64,000 nt of DNA, from NCBI GenBank assembly GCA_024687165.1, contig JAILEY010000079.1, positions 1-64,000 of the forward strand, given 5' to 3'. Positions 34,031-43,046 of this stretch are shown piece after piece. How positions within the stretch are numbered: the first letter of the stretch is position 1; every line of letters starts with the position of its first letter. Origin of the DNA: Treponema sp. Lineage in GTDB: Bacteria; Spirochaetota; Spirochaetia; Treponematales; Treponemataceae. The notes below the pieces were generated by a model. It was not told where the DNA came from. It made no database searches and saw only the letters and a program-made list of their open reading frames with translations. The translations under genes and the position numbers were made by a program.

Positions 34031-37000
34031 TGAAAAACAGATTCAAACTTACAGTACTTTTTCTTATGCTGACTTCCGCAATTTTCGCAAACGACTATTA
34101 TTTCGAAGAAAGCTATGTCCCATCCGATACTCAGAAAAACTGCAGTTATCCGCTTGGAATCGGGGCAAAATCTAAAAATGAAAAATCGATATTTTTCTGG
34201 CAGGAAACAGATCCTGTAAAAAAAGAAATTTATCTGAATGCAAAAAGAAGCTCAGACGGACTAAACTGGGAAGCAGCAGAAAAAATCGCGGGACCTGTAA
34301 AATACATGGGAGACATTCCGCAGATTTATTCAGTTGCAAAAAGCAATGGAATCATAGTTGTTTCAGTTTTCAATGAACCTGGCAAAATCGAAACATATTC
34401 TTCCACAGACTATTTTGAAAATTTTCAGAAAACAGAAATTAAAACTGATGAATCGTTCAACGCACCGCGTGTTTATAAAACAAAAGACAACGGATTCATG
34501 CTTTTTGTTTCGCAGGCAAAAGACGATACTTTTTCAATATGCACTTCAAAATCAAAAGACGGAAGCACATGGTCGGCTTTTGAAAAACTTTCACAAGTCT
34601 CAACTGCAGAAAATTCGTTCAATCCGATTGCACCTGTTCTTGTTCCGGTAAAAAACGGGGACCTTGTAATTTACCAGGCACAATACACAATTTCAAACCT
34701 GATCTCAGTTCAGCTGTATGCAACATTCTCAAAGGATAACGGCAAAAGCTGGAGTTCACCGGTTATGCTTACGGGACAAAATATTGCAGAAGAAGGCACA
34801 AAATTCGACAGATTCAACAATCAGTTTCCTTCTGTAATTTCAGCCGCTGACGGAAACACATATATTGCATGGGAACGATCTCCATTCAGTTCAACAAATG
34901 CATCAATTTATTTTGCACAGCTTGGAGACGACTTTAATATAAAAGGCGCCGCAGAAAAAATCGGGACAACTTCGTACAGCTGTAAACCTGTGCTGATGGA
35001 GTTCAATAAAAACATAAACCTTCTGTGGTTTACAAATTCTTCAGCAGAGAAAAAAGTTTATCTTGCGCAGAAAATAGGTGCATGGTGGGAAGACGCAAAA
35101 ATTCTTTCAAAAAACAATGCATCTTATCCGTGCGCTCTTACAACAAAATTCGGGACTGAACTTTCTTTCATCTGGGAAGAATACAACACAAAAACAAAAA
35201 ACACAGGGCTCGCGATTTTAAACACGGACCATTCCGTTGCCTCCCCTTCCATAAAACCTGTAAATTACACAAGCGGAAAAAAGACAAACAGAAAAATTCT
35301 TCAGGCAAAAATTGGCATTCCGTTCGATTCTTCCGGCATTAAAGGATACTCATGGTGTTTAACAAAAAATCCATCTGAAGAACCTCCTGCAAAACTTACA
35401 AATGATCCTTCTGATATTTTAATTAAACAGGAAATCAGTGAAGACGGAAAATGGTACCTCAAAGCAAGAACCTTCGACTTTGCGGGAAACGTTTCAACTT
35501 CAGCAGAATCGATTTTCAATCTTGATACAACAGCACCAGCATCTCCGTTAATTGCAGAGCTTGCTGTAGACAAAAATAAATTTCTTAAATCAAATACGTT
35601 CACTATCAACTGGGAAAAAGACAAAGCAGAAACTGACGTAACAGGCTACACCTATTCACTCAAATATATAAGCACTCTTCCTGAACAGCTGATAGAAAAT
35701 TCACGGCACCCGCTTAAACTTGAAAAAGAAATAATTGAGCAGACTGTAAAAAGCCTCTACTCAACAAACGACGAAGAAATCTCAGAAAAACAGAAACTTC
35801 CTGAATATATTGTAAGCGCTCAGAATAAAATTTCTTACACAAACATAAAAAACGGATTATATGTATTTTCTGTTGCAGCAATTGACAGCGTAGGAAACAT
35901 AGGTGAGCAGTCAACAATCACATTCATAGCAAACAAATATGCACCACAGACATACATCACAACTATAGAAAATAAAAAAGGAAAATTCGGAGATTCATCC
36001 GTAACAATTTACGGCGGCGGATTTACGTACGAAGGAAACATTCCTGAAATATACATCGATAAAGACGGACTTGAACCTTATGACTATACACTCCGTCTTT
36101 CTTCAAGTGATTATAAAATCAACTCAAACAATAGAATTACAAACATTCTTTTGACAAAAGTTCCAAAAGGTTCATATAAAATCGGGCTTTTACATTCAGA
36201 CCGCGGACTTTACTTTACGAAAAACAACATCCTTAAAATAGAAGATACAGGAACAGTGAAACTCAAAAACAGCTTCATATACAATCCTATAATTCAATTT
36301 GCAGCAGAAACATTTACAAAGAAAATGAACGTTACTACAATCGTTCTTATTCTTGTACTGATTCTGGCAATAATCGGAATTGTAATTTCTTCAAAATCAC
36401 TTTCTAACACTGCAAAAGAAACATTCCAGGTTACAAGGGAAGTCAGGGCACTTCTACAGGGAGACATTATGCCACAGGAAAAGAAACAGAAAGCAAAGGT
36501 TTACAAGCAGAAAGGTATCAGCCTTAAAGCAAAACTCGTACTCCATTCTTCAATTATGATTACAATAATGGATATCGCAATATTCCTTGCATTCGGCTAC
36601 TACATGATTTCAAATCAGAAGAAGACGATGGCTTCAAGTCTTCAGGAACGAGTTTCAGTTATGCTCAATTCCATTTCAAGCGGTGCAAAAGTTTATCTTC
36701 CTCAGACAACAACTACAGACAATCTTTCCCTTACGGATATTGCAAATCAGGTTTCTGCACTTGATGAAAGCCGCTACGCAACAATTACAGGATTCCCGGC
36801 TGATGAAGGAACTGCAGAAATGGATTCAGTATGGGCAACTACAGATTCTGAAATTCTTTCAAAAATTGATACTGAAATTTTTACACCTGGTGTTTCACGC
36901 CTTACAGAAAAAGAATACGAAGAAATTCTTGCGTCCTACAAAGTACTTAATCAGAAGGCAGAAGAACAGTCAGGAGATATCTCACAGAATATTACGGAAC

Positions 37001-38679
37001 TTACAAAAGAAGGTATTTCACTTGCAAGTAAATCAGATTCAAAAAGCATAGAACGCAGACAGGAAATTCAGACAATCCGAAATCAGCTGGTTGTAAAACT
37101 TGACGGAATCCTCAGTCAGATTTCAAAAGATGCAGAAGGAAGCTTCCCGTATTTCAACGCAGAAAATATCGACACAAAGAATACGGAATATACTTTCTAT
37201 AAGCCTCTTTTATACAGACAGTCAAACGATTCAAATTATGTTCACGGAATGGTATTCGTAAAGATTTCTACGGAATCACTTCTTGCAAGGATCGCACATG
37301 AAAGAAAAATCATCATTACAACCTGCTGTATAGTTCTGGCACTTGCAGTCCTTCTTGCAGTCATCTCAACATACATGCTTGCATCCCTCATTGTACGTCC
37401 AATCAGAAAACTTGCAGACCACGTTGCCATGATCCGCGATACTGATGATAAGGAAAAACTTGACGGAAAAGACATCATCATTAAAACAAAAGATGAAATC
37501 GGTATGCTCGGTGACACAGTTAATGAAATGACACGAGGTCTTGTTGAAGCGGCAGTTCAAAGCAAAAACCTTACAATGGGTAAAGACATTCAGACAAGAT
37601 TTATTCCTCTTGAAATAAAAGATGGAATTACAATGACAACAGGTAAGCTTGCTGCAAAAGGTGCTGACTTCTTCAGTTATTACGCTGGTGCTGATGAACT
37701 TTCCGGAGACTATTTTGACTACAAGCAGCTTGATGAAAAACATTATGCGGTAATCAAATGCGACGTTTCAGGACACGGAGTTCCGGCTGCCCTCATCATG
37801 GTTGAAGTTGCAACCCTGTTTCTTAATTATTTTAGAAACTGGAACATGAAGAATCCAAATCAAGGCTTAAATATTTCACCAATCGTAGGACAGATTAATG
37901 ACCTTCTTGAAAGCCGTGGTTTCAAAGGAAGATTTGCGGCATTCACGCTTTGTATAATCAATACGGAGAGCGGAGACTGCTGGTTCTGTAACGCCGGAGA
38001 TAATCTTGTTCATATTTACGACAGCGTTATGAAAAAGAAAAAAGTAATAACTTTACAGGAAACACCGGCTGCAGGTATGTTCAGCACGGATCTTGTTGAT
38101 ATGAAAGGCGGCTACCAGGTTTCTAAGTTTAAGCTGAAGAAAGATGACGTTCTTCTCCTGTACACTGACGGTATCGAAGAAGCAAAGCGAAATTTCCGCG
38201 ACAAAGATCTCCAGATAATAAAGTGTGCAGAAAGCGGAATTGCTGAAGGTGAACCACACGGAACTCATGCCGTTGGAGAAGATAATGAAGAAATGACTCC
38301 AGAACGCGTTACAAGCATCATTGAATGTGTATTTGCACGCTCAAAGTATGAACTTCATAAATATCATGCACTTGATGGTCAGTCTGATTTTACTTTCGAT
38401 TTTTCAACCTGCGGAGGCTCTGCAGAAGACGCAATTATGGCACTTGTTTCCGTAGAAAAGATTTTCCGCATGTTCAGGCCGAAAAATGCCATCCAGAGCG
38501 ACAGAATTAAAGTCGATAAAAACATCGATAACTTCCTTCATCAGCATTTCAATCAGTACGCAGAATACTGCTCGGACAAACAGGAAGTTGACGGAGATCC
38601 TACACATATTTACTGGTGCGGCGTAAGAGAAGATCCACAGTACGATGATCTTACTCTTGTTGCAATCAAAAAACAGTAA
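34027..38679 (+). CDS. Large sensor protein with periplasmic BNR-like region, HAMP and SpoIIE (PP2C) phosphatase
   Basis: Dephosphorylates a serine/threonine-phosphorylated partner, commonly an anti-anti-sigma factor. The 1550-residue protein has a signal peptide (about 1-21), sialidase/BNR-type repeats with Asp-boxes (SSDGLNW, SKDGSTW, KDNGKSW) to about 420, Ig-like modules to about 750, a membrane helix near 765, a second near 850, a sensor loop, a third near 1105, HAMP (about 1120-1175), and a SpoIIE domain (GDYFDY, CDVSGHGVPAALIM, LYTDGIEEAKR, DDLTLVAIKK). Metal-binding Asp residues are kept. No anti-sigma genes are nearby. Confidence 0.88.
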   Translation: MMKNRFKLTVLFLMLTSAIFANDYYFEESYVPSDTQKNCSYPLGIGAKSKNEKSIFFWQETDPVKKEIYLNAKRSSDGLNWEAAEKIAGPVKYMGDIPQIYSVAKSNGIIVVSVFNEPGKIETYSSTDYFENFQKTEIKTDESFNAPRVYKTKDNGFMLFVSQAKDDTFSICTSKSKDGSTWSAFEKLSQVSTAENSFNPIAPVLVPVKNGDLVIYQAQYTISNLISVQLYATFSKDNGKSWSSPVMLTGQNIAEEGTKFDRFNNQFPSVISAADGNTYIAWERSPFSSTNASIYFAQLGDDFNIKGAAEKIGTTSYSCKPVLMEFNKNINLLWFTNSSAEKKVYLAQKIGAWWEDAKILSKNNASYPCALTTKFGTELSFIWEEYNTKTKNTGLAILNTDHSVASPSIKPVNYTSGKKTNRKILQAKIGIPFDSSGIKGYSWCLTKNPSEEPPAKLTNDPSDILIKQEISEDGKWYLKARTFDFAGNVSTSAESIFNLDTTAPASPLIAELAVDKNKFLKSNTFTINWEKDKAETDVTGYTYSLKYISTLPEQLIENSRHPLKLEKEIIEQTVKSLYSTNDEEISEKQKLPEYIVSAQNKISYTNIKNGLYVFSVAAIDSVGNIGEQSTITFIANKYAPQTYITTIENKKGKFGDSSVTIYGGGFTYEGNIPEIYIDKDGLEPYDYTLRLSSSDYKINSNNRITNILLTKVPKGSYKIGLLHSDRGLYFTKNNILKIEDTGTVKLKNSFIYNPIIQFAAETFTKKMNVTTIVLILVLILAIIGIVISSKSLSNTAKETFQVTREVRALLQGDIMPQEKKQKAKVYKQKGISLKAKLVLHSSIMITIMDIAIFLAFGYYMISNQKKTMASSLQERVSVMLNSISSGAKVYLPQTTTTDNLSLTDIANQVSALDESRYATITGFPADEGTAEMDSVWATTDSEILSKIDTEIFTPGVSRLTEKEYEEILASYKVLNQKAEEQSGDISQNITELTKEGISLASKSDSKSIERRQEIQTIRNQLVVKLDGILSQISKDAEGSFPYFNAENIDTKNTEYTFYKPLLYRQSNDSNYVHGMVFVKISTESLLARIAHERKIIITTCCIVLALAVLLAVISTYMLASLIVRPIRKLADHVAMIRDTDDKEKLDGKDIIIKTKDEIGMLGDTVNEMTRGLVEAAVQSKNLTMGKDIQTRFIPLEIKDGITMTTGKLAAKGADFFSYYAGADELSGDYFDYKQLDEKHYAVIKCDVSGHGVPAALIMVEVATLFLNYFRNWNMKNPNQGLNISPIVGQINDLLESRGFKGRFAAFTLCIINTESGDCWFCNAGDNLVHIYDSVMKKKKVITLQETPAAGMFSTDLVDMKGGYQVSKFKLKKDDVLLLYTDGIEEAKRNFRDKDLQIIKCAESGIAEGEPHGTHAVGEDNEEMTPERVTSIIECVFARSKYELHKYHALDGQSDFTFDFSTCGGSAEDAIMALVSVEKIFRMFRPKNAIQSDRIKVDKNIDNFLHQHFNQYAEYCSDKQEVDGDPTHIYWCGVREDPQYDDLTLVAIKKQ

Positions 38680-38700
38680 AAGGCGGTAATAATGCATTTA

Positions 38701-38729
38701 TTGAATTCTATATTCAAAAATGCTATATT
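38701..38729 (+). promoter_or_regulatory. Promoter of the NifU-like/GGGtGRT pair
   Basis: TTGAAT, 17-nt spacer, TATATT. About 45 nt of leader follow with an AGAGGT Shine-Dalgarno before the ATG at 38779. Confidence 0.65.
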
Positions 38730-38778
38730 ATAAACAATGCAGATTATTCTGCGAATTTGAATTTTTAGAGGTAAAACT

Positions 38779-39480
38779 ATGGTCTACACAGCAGAAGTAG
38801 AACACATGTGTCCTTTGGCTAAGGGTGCATATCATGGTCCTGCTCCAATTCCAGAAGAAGGAAAATGGGTTCAGGTTAAAAAGATTGAAGACGTTTCTGG
38901 TTTCACACACGGTATCGGTTGGTGTGCACCACAGCAGGGTGCATGTAAGCTCTCATTGAACGTAAAAGACGGTATCATCGAAGAAGCTCTCGTAGAAACA
39001 ATCGGTTGTTCAGGTATGACACACTCAGCAGCTATGGCTTCTGAAATCCTTATCGGAAAGACTCTTCTTGAAGCTCTCAACACTGACCTTGTTTGCGATG
39101 CTATCAACACAGCAATGCGCGAACTCTTTATGCAGATTGTATACGGACGCACTCAGTCAGCATACTCTGAAGGCGGACTTAAAGTTGGTGCTTCTTTGGA
39201 AGACCTCGGAAAGAACCTCCGTTCACAGGTTGGTACAATGTTTGCAACACGCAAGACAGGTCCACGCTACCTTGAAATGACAGAAGGTTACGTTGAAACA
39301 TGTGCAATCGACAAGGATAACCAGATCATCGGTTACAACTGTATCAACTTTGGTAAATTGATGGACGCCCTCAAGGCTGGGAAACCTGCTAACGAAGCAA
39401 TCGAAGGTGCACGTACTCACTACGGTCGCGTTACAGCAGAACAGGGTATGGTAAAACTTATCGACCCACGTAAAGAATAG
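38779..39480 (+). CDS. NifU-like iron-sulfur scaffold-type protein partner of GGGtGRT protein
   Basis: A 233-residue protein annotated in similar genomes as an Fe-S assembly scaffold-like protein. Cysteines lie in EHMCPLAKGA, GWCAPQQGACKL and TIGCSGMTHSAAMASEIL, the last resembling the NifU/IscU helix-cap Cys. It precedes the GGGtGRT gene by 19 bp with a common promoter. Codon use (GGT, CGC, CTC frequent, unlike neighbours that prefer GGA and AGA) suggests strong expression. Function is not established. Confidence 0.8.
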   Translation: MVYTAEVEHMCPLAKGAYHGPAPIPEEGKWVQVKKIEDVSGFTHGIGWCAPQQGACKLSLNVKDGIIEEALVETIGCSGMTHSAAMASEILIGKTLLEALNTDLVCDAINTAMRELFMQIVYGRTQSAYSEGGLKVGASLEDLGKNLRSQVGTMFATRKTGPRYLEMTEGYVETCAIDKDNQIIGYNCINFGKLMDALKAGKPANEAIEGARTHYGRVTAEQGMVKLIDPRKE

Positions 39481-39499
39481 GACTTGGAGGAATATAGAA

Positions 39500-40546
39500 A
39501 TGGCTACATTATTTGAAGATTACGCTGGTCGTATCCCACAGGTTAACAAGGCACTTAAAGAATACGGATTCGCAGAAGGCGAAGAAGGACTCCAGGCAGC
39601 AAGAAAGCTTTGCCAGGATAAGGGATTTGATCCATATACAGTTTGTCAGGAAACACAGCAGATTTGTTTCGAAGATGCTAAATGGGCATACGTACTTGGT
39701 TCAGCAATCGCAATCAAGGAAGCAGAAAAGACTGGAGACAAAACAGCTTCTACTGCTGCTGCAAACATCGGTAAGGGACTTCAGGCATTCTGTCTCCCTG
39801 GTTCAGTAGCTGATGACCGCAAAGTTGGATTGGGACACGGAAACCTCGGTGCACGCCTTCTTTCAGAAGAAACACAGTGTTTCGCATTCCTCGCTGGTCA
39901 CGAATCATTCGCTGCAGCTGAAGGTGCAATCAAAATCGCTGCAAAAGCAAACAACGTTCGCAAGAATAAGCTCCGCGTTATCCTTAACGGTCTTGGAAAA
40001 GATGCTGCACAGATTATTTCACGCATCAACGGCTTTACATACGTTCAGACAAAATTCGACTACTTCAACGGTGAAGGAACAGACAGGGCTCTTACAATTG
40101 TTAAGGAAGTTCCATATGGTAACGATCCAAAACGTCTCTGCGTAAAATGCTACGGTGCAGATGATGTTCGCGAAGGTGTTGCAATCATGTGGCACGAAGG
40201 AGTTGATGTTTCAATCACTGGAAACTCTACAAACCCAACACGTTTCCAGCACCCAGTAGCTGGTACATATAAGAAGGAAAGACTCCTTGCTGGAGAAAAG
40301 TACTTCTCTGTAGCTTCAGGTGGTGGTACAGGTCGTACACTCCATCCAGATAACATGGCTGCAGGTCCAGCTTCTTACGGCTTCACAGATACTCTCGGTC
40401 GTATGCACTCAGACGCTCAGTTCGCAGGTTCTTCATCAGTTCCAGCACACGTTGAAATGATGGGATTCATGGGAATGGGAAACAACCCTATGGTTGGTTG
40501 TACAGTAGCTTGTGCAGTAGCAGTTGCTGAAGGTCTTTCAAAGTAA
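39500..40546 (+). CDS. GGGtGRT protein
   Basis: A 348-residue cytoplasmic protein named for the motif seen here as SGGGTGRTLHPDN (about residue 274). Other landmarks: CFAFLAGHESFAAAEGAIKI, the Cys-containing ICFEDAKWAYVLGSAIAIKE, and GMGNNPMVGCTVACAVAVAE at the C-terminus. Strong ribosome site TGGAGGA. It follows the NifU-like gene, the partner it usually has in gut anaerobes, and ends at a strong terminator. The biochemical role is unknown; cysteines and the partner suggest a metal or Fe-S connection. Confidence 0.9.
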   Translation: MATLFEDYAGRIPQVNKALKEYGFAEGEEGLQAARKLCQDKGFDPYTVCQETQQICFEDAKWAYVLGSAIAIKEAEKTGDKTASTAAANIGKGLQAFCLPGSVADDRKVGLGHGNLGARLLSEETQCFAFLAGHESFAAAEGAIKIAAKANNVRKNKLRVILNGLGKDAAQIISRINGFTYVQTKFDYFNGEGTDRALTIVKEVPYGNDPKRLCVKCYGADDVREGVAIMWHEGVDVSITGNSTNPTRFQHPVAGTYKKERLLAGEKYFSVASGGGTGRTLHPDNMAAGPASYGFTDTLGRMHSDAQFAGSSSVPAHVEMMGFMGMGNNPMVGCTVACAVAVAEGLSK

Positions 40547-40566
40547 TTATCTGAATAGATAAAAAG

Positions 40567-40600
40567 AGGTCTTGTTCAATTTGAGCAAGACCTTTTTTTT
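40567..40600. terminator. Strong terminator after the GGGtGRT gene
   Basis: AGGTCTTGTTC pairs with GAGCAAGACCT (11 bp, one wobble) around AATTT, then eight T on the plus strand. The minus strand also has a T-rich tail, so it can stop mtaB transcription from the other side. Confidence 0.9.
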
Positions 40601-40602
40601 AT

Positions 40603-41991
40603 TTAATTCAATGCTTTTACAAAAACTGCAGAACATTCAGTTTCTTTTCCAGAAATTATATTGTCTTTAAGAGGCTCACAAATTCTGACAACAACCTGTG
40701 AACCTTTTTCAAGGATACCTGAGCATTCAAATTCAGCATGAAGGAAATTTGACGTAACACAGGTCCATCTTGCAAAACGTTTTCTTTCAACAGTTGCAAC
40801 AAATTCAAGACCTCTACAGCTATCAATGAATTTTACTTTTTCATCAACGCTGTAATCTGACAACCACTTCACTCTTTCATCTTTTATTCTTTCAGGAATC
40901 TTCGGCTTCATATCAAATGCTGCAGTTCCAGGTCTGTCACTAAACGGAAAAGCATGCACCCAGGCAAAATGAAGATTGGAACACATTTTCTTTGTCTGCT
41001 CAAAATCGTCTTCTGATTCAGACGGGAAACCTGCAATAATGTCACAGGAAATAAAAGGATTCTTTTTTGATTTTCTCAATAATTCAACGGCCTTATAAAC
41101 TTCACTTGATTCGTAAGGTCTGTTCATAAGATTAAGAATCCTGTCACTTCCGCTTTGAATGCTTAAATGAAATGACGGCTGAACACGTTCATGCTTAAGT
41201 ACACAACAAAGTTCTTCTGTAATATGCTGCGGATAAAAAGATGAAATGCGGAATTTAATTCTATTAGTTTTCTCAAGAAGGAAGTCCAAAAGATCCTTAA
41301 AAGAAAATATTTTTCCTTCCCGATTTTTTCCCGCATACTGACTTAAATTAACTCCTGTAAAAACAACCTCACCAGTCCCCTGATTTTCAAGAATCATCAC
41401 ACGATTTAAAACTTCTTCTACATCAAGAGAAACTGATTTTCCACGGGCAAGATGAATTCTGCAGAATGAACAGTTATTATTGCATCCATCCTGAATCTTA
41501 ATGGAAGCTCTGCTGTGCTGAGAAAAAACTGGTGTAAATAATGTGAACGAATCTATAACAGATGCACTTTTTTTATATCCGTCGATAAAGCTCTGTAAAG
41601 TAACTGAATCAAACTGATTGTTCTGAATGATATAATCCGGAATCATCTTCAAAAGAAATTTTTTGGTTCCGCTTAAAATACAGATTCTCGGATCAATTTT
41701 TTTTATCTCTTCACCGTCAAGTTCCGCATAACAGCCGCTTACAAGAACTACACTCTGCGGATATTTCTGCAGCATAAGGCGTATAAGTCGTCTTGCTTTC
41801 TGTTCAGCCTTTGTTGTTACAGTACAGGTATTAATTACGGCAAGAATAACATCTTCGTTAGTTTCAGTTTTCGCACTGATTCCCTTCAAATCCGTTACAA
41901 AGCCTTTTTCAGAAAAAGAATGAGCTGCCCCCTCAGTTTCGTCCTGATTCAAACGGCAGCCCAATGTTTCAAAGTGAATAATATTTTTCAT
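40603..41991 (-). CDS. mtaB: tRNA N6-threonylcarbamoyladenosine C2 methylthiotransferase (MtaB family)
   Basis: Radical-SAM enzyme that adds a methylthio group to t6A37 of tRNA. The 462-residue protein has the N-terminal cluster domain with three Cys (TLGCRLNQDE, NTCTVTTKAEQKARR, VSGCYAEL), the radical-SAM CxxxCxxC as CNNNCSFC (about 168), and a C-terminal TRAM-like domain. The CRLNQ and NTCTVT signatures favour MtaB over MiaB or RimO. A TATAAA box ends 8 nt before the ATG with a poor -35 spacing. Confidence 0.88.
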   Translation of the reverse strand: MKNIIHFETLGCRLNQDETEGAAHSFSEKGFVTDLKGISAKTETNEDVILAVINTCTVTTKAEQKARRLIRLMLQKYPQSVVLVSGCYAELDGEEIKKIDPRICILSGTKKFLLKMIPDYIIQNNQFDSVTLQSFIDGYKKSASVIDSFTLFTPVFSQHSRASIKIQDGCNNNCSFCRIHLARGKSVSLDVEEVLNRVMILENQGTGEVVFTGVNLSQYAGKNREGKIFSFKDLLDFLLEKTNRIKFRISSFYPQHITEELCCVLKHERVQPSFHLSIQSGSDRILNLMNRPYESSEVYKAVELLRKSKKNPFISCDIIAGFPSESEDDFEQTKKMCSNLHFAWVHAFPFSDRPGTAAFDMKPKIPERIKDERVKWLSDYSVDEKVKFIDSCRGLEFVATVERKRFARWTCVTSNFLHAEFECSGILEKGSQVVVRICEPLKDNIISGKETECSAVFVKALN

Positions 41992-42007
41992 TAAATAAAT
42001 TTATAGA

Positions 42008-42637
42008 TTAAAGATGAGACTGACAACGCTGTTTTCCCTGTTTTGCATCATAATGAGATGAATTAAGGGCAAGTGCACCATCATATGCAGAAATTGCGTT
42101 TTTCCAGTCATTTGTCATTTCTCTGGCATATCCCAAACGAGTCCACCAGTTTGCGCTGTAAGTAGGCTCATAGTGTACTGCTGCAGTAAAAGCCATATCT
42201 GCATGCTCATATTTTTTCTGACGGATATAAATTTCCCCCATGAAATAATAACATGTACCAAGACGTGCTGCAGTCTCATTTGAATTTTCAATATACTTCT
42301 GGAACATGCTCAATGCTTCATTATTTTTTCCAAGATAATATTTTGCTTCACCAAGGATTTCAATAAGACGGATATCATAAGCATTGAGTTTTCTTCCCTC
42401 AATGGCACGAGCCTCAGCTTCCATATACTGCTTGTTACCGACAAGAGACCAGCAGAGAACTACATAAGAATCAAGATTTTTTGGATTAGATACAAGTTCC
42501 TCTTCGCAAACACGAATTGCTTCCTTATAATTTTTCTGAGCCCAGAGCTTTCTCGCATCAGGACGTTCACTCTGAGCAAAAACTACAGATGAAACAAAAG
42601 CAAAAATCACGCTGAAAATAAAAATCTTACTTTTCAT
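42008..42637 (-). CDS. Exported TPR protein
   Basis: A 209-residue protein from the ATG at 42637 (MKSKIFIFSVIFAFVSSVVF). A signal peptide ends VVFA-Q; four or five TPR units follow (for example NYKEAIRVCEEELVSNPKNL, AKYYLGKNNEALSMFQKYIE and YEHADMAFTAAVHYEPTYSA). A longer in-frame start would overlap the bactofilin gene. It follows bactofilin closely and likely serves as a periplasmic scaffold in the envelope. No specific family assigned. Confidence 0.8.
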   Translation of the reverse strand: MKSKIFIFSVIFAFVSSVVFAQSERPDARKLWAQKNYKEAIRVCEEELVSNPKNLDSYVVLCWSLVGNKQYMEAEARAIEGRKLNAYDIRLIEILGEAKYYLGKNNEALSMFQKYIENSNETAARLGTCYYFMGEIYIRQKKYEHADMAFTAAVHYEPTYSANWWTRLGYAREMTNDWKNAISAYDGALALNSSHYDAKQGKQRCQSHL

Positions 42638-42648
42638 AAAAGTCTCTC

Positions 42649-43008
42649 TTAATTTCCCATTGTACATTTTCCGGAGAAAACAGCACCAGGTTCAATTACA
42701 ACCTGGGCAGAACTTATATCACCATTAACAGAACCGCTTGATGTAACATACACAAGTCCTCTGCCCTTGATATTTCCATTTACTTTTCCACGTACAAGAA
42801 CACGATCCGTAACAATATCCGCATTTACAACAGCGTCCGAATCAACAAGAAGATCACTTGTAGCTTCAATCGATCCTGTAACATTACCTTTAATCATAAA
42901 AGGCTTTGCAAAACGGATATTGCCCGTAAAAGAAATATCACTGGCCATTACTGTATCATAATCTTCCTCATCTGTGAGAAAGGGTTTTGAATCTTTCAAA
43001 TCATACAT
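42649..43008 (-). CDS. Bactofilin (polymer-forming cytoskeletal protein)
   Basis: A 119-residue protein of repeated short beta-strands typical of the bactofilin beta-helix: NIRFAKPFMIKGNVTGSI, then VVNADIVTDRVLVRGKVNGN and SVNGDISSAQVVIEPGAVFS. Bactofilins polymerise without nucleotide and organise cell shape and peptidoglycan enzymes. The N-terminal 25 residues are acidic and likely disordered. A TTGTTT-17-TAAAAT promoter ends 9 nt before the ATG without a Shine-Dalgarno. Confidence 0.88.
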   Translation of the reverse strand: MYDLKDSKPFLTDEEDYDTVMASDISFTGNIRFAKPFMIKGNVTGSIEATSDLLVDSDAVVNADIVTDRVLVRGKVNGNIKGRGLVYVTSSGSVNGDISSAQVVIEPGAVFSGKCTMGN

Positions 43009-43017
43009 AGCAGTTCT

Positions 43018-43046
43018 ATTTTATTGATAAAAGTCTAATTAAACAA
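43018..43046 (-). promoter_or_regulatory. Promoter of the bactofilin gene, nearly leaderless
   Basis: Minus-strand TTGTTT, 17 nt, TAAAAT; -10 ends 9 nt before the start codon. The -35 box overlaps the metY stop region. Confidence 0.6.
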
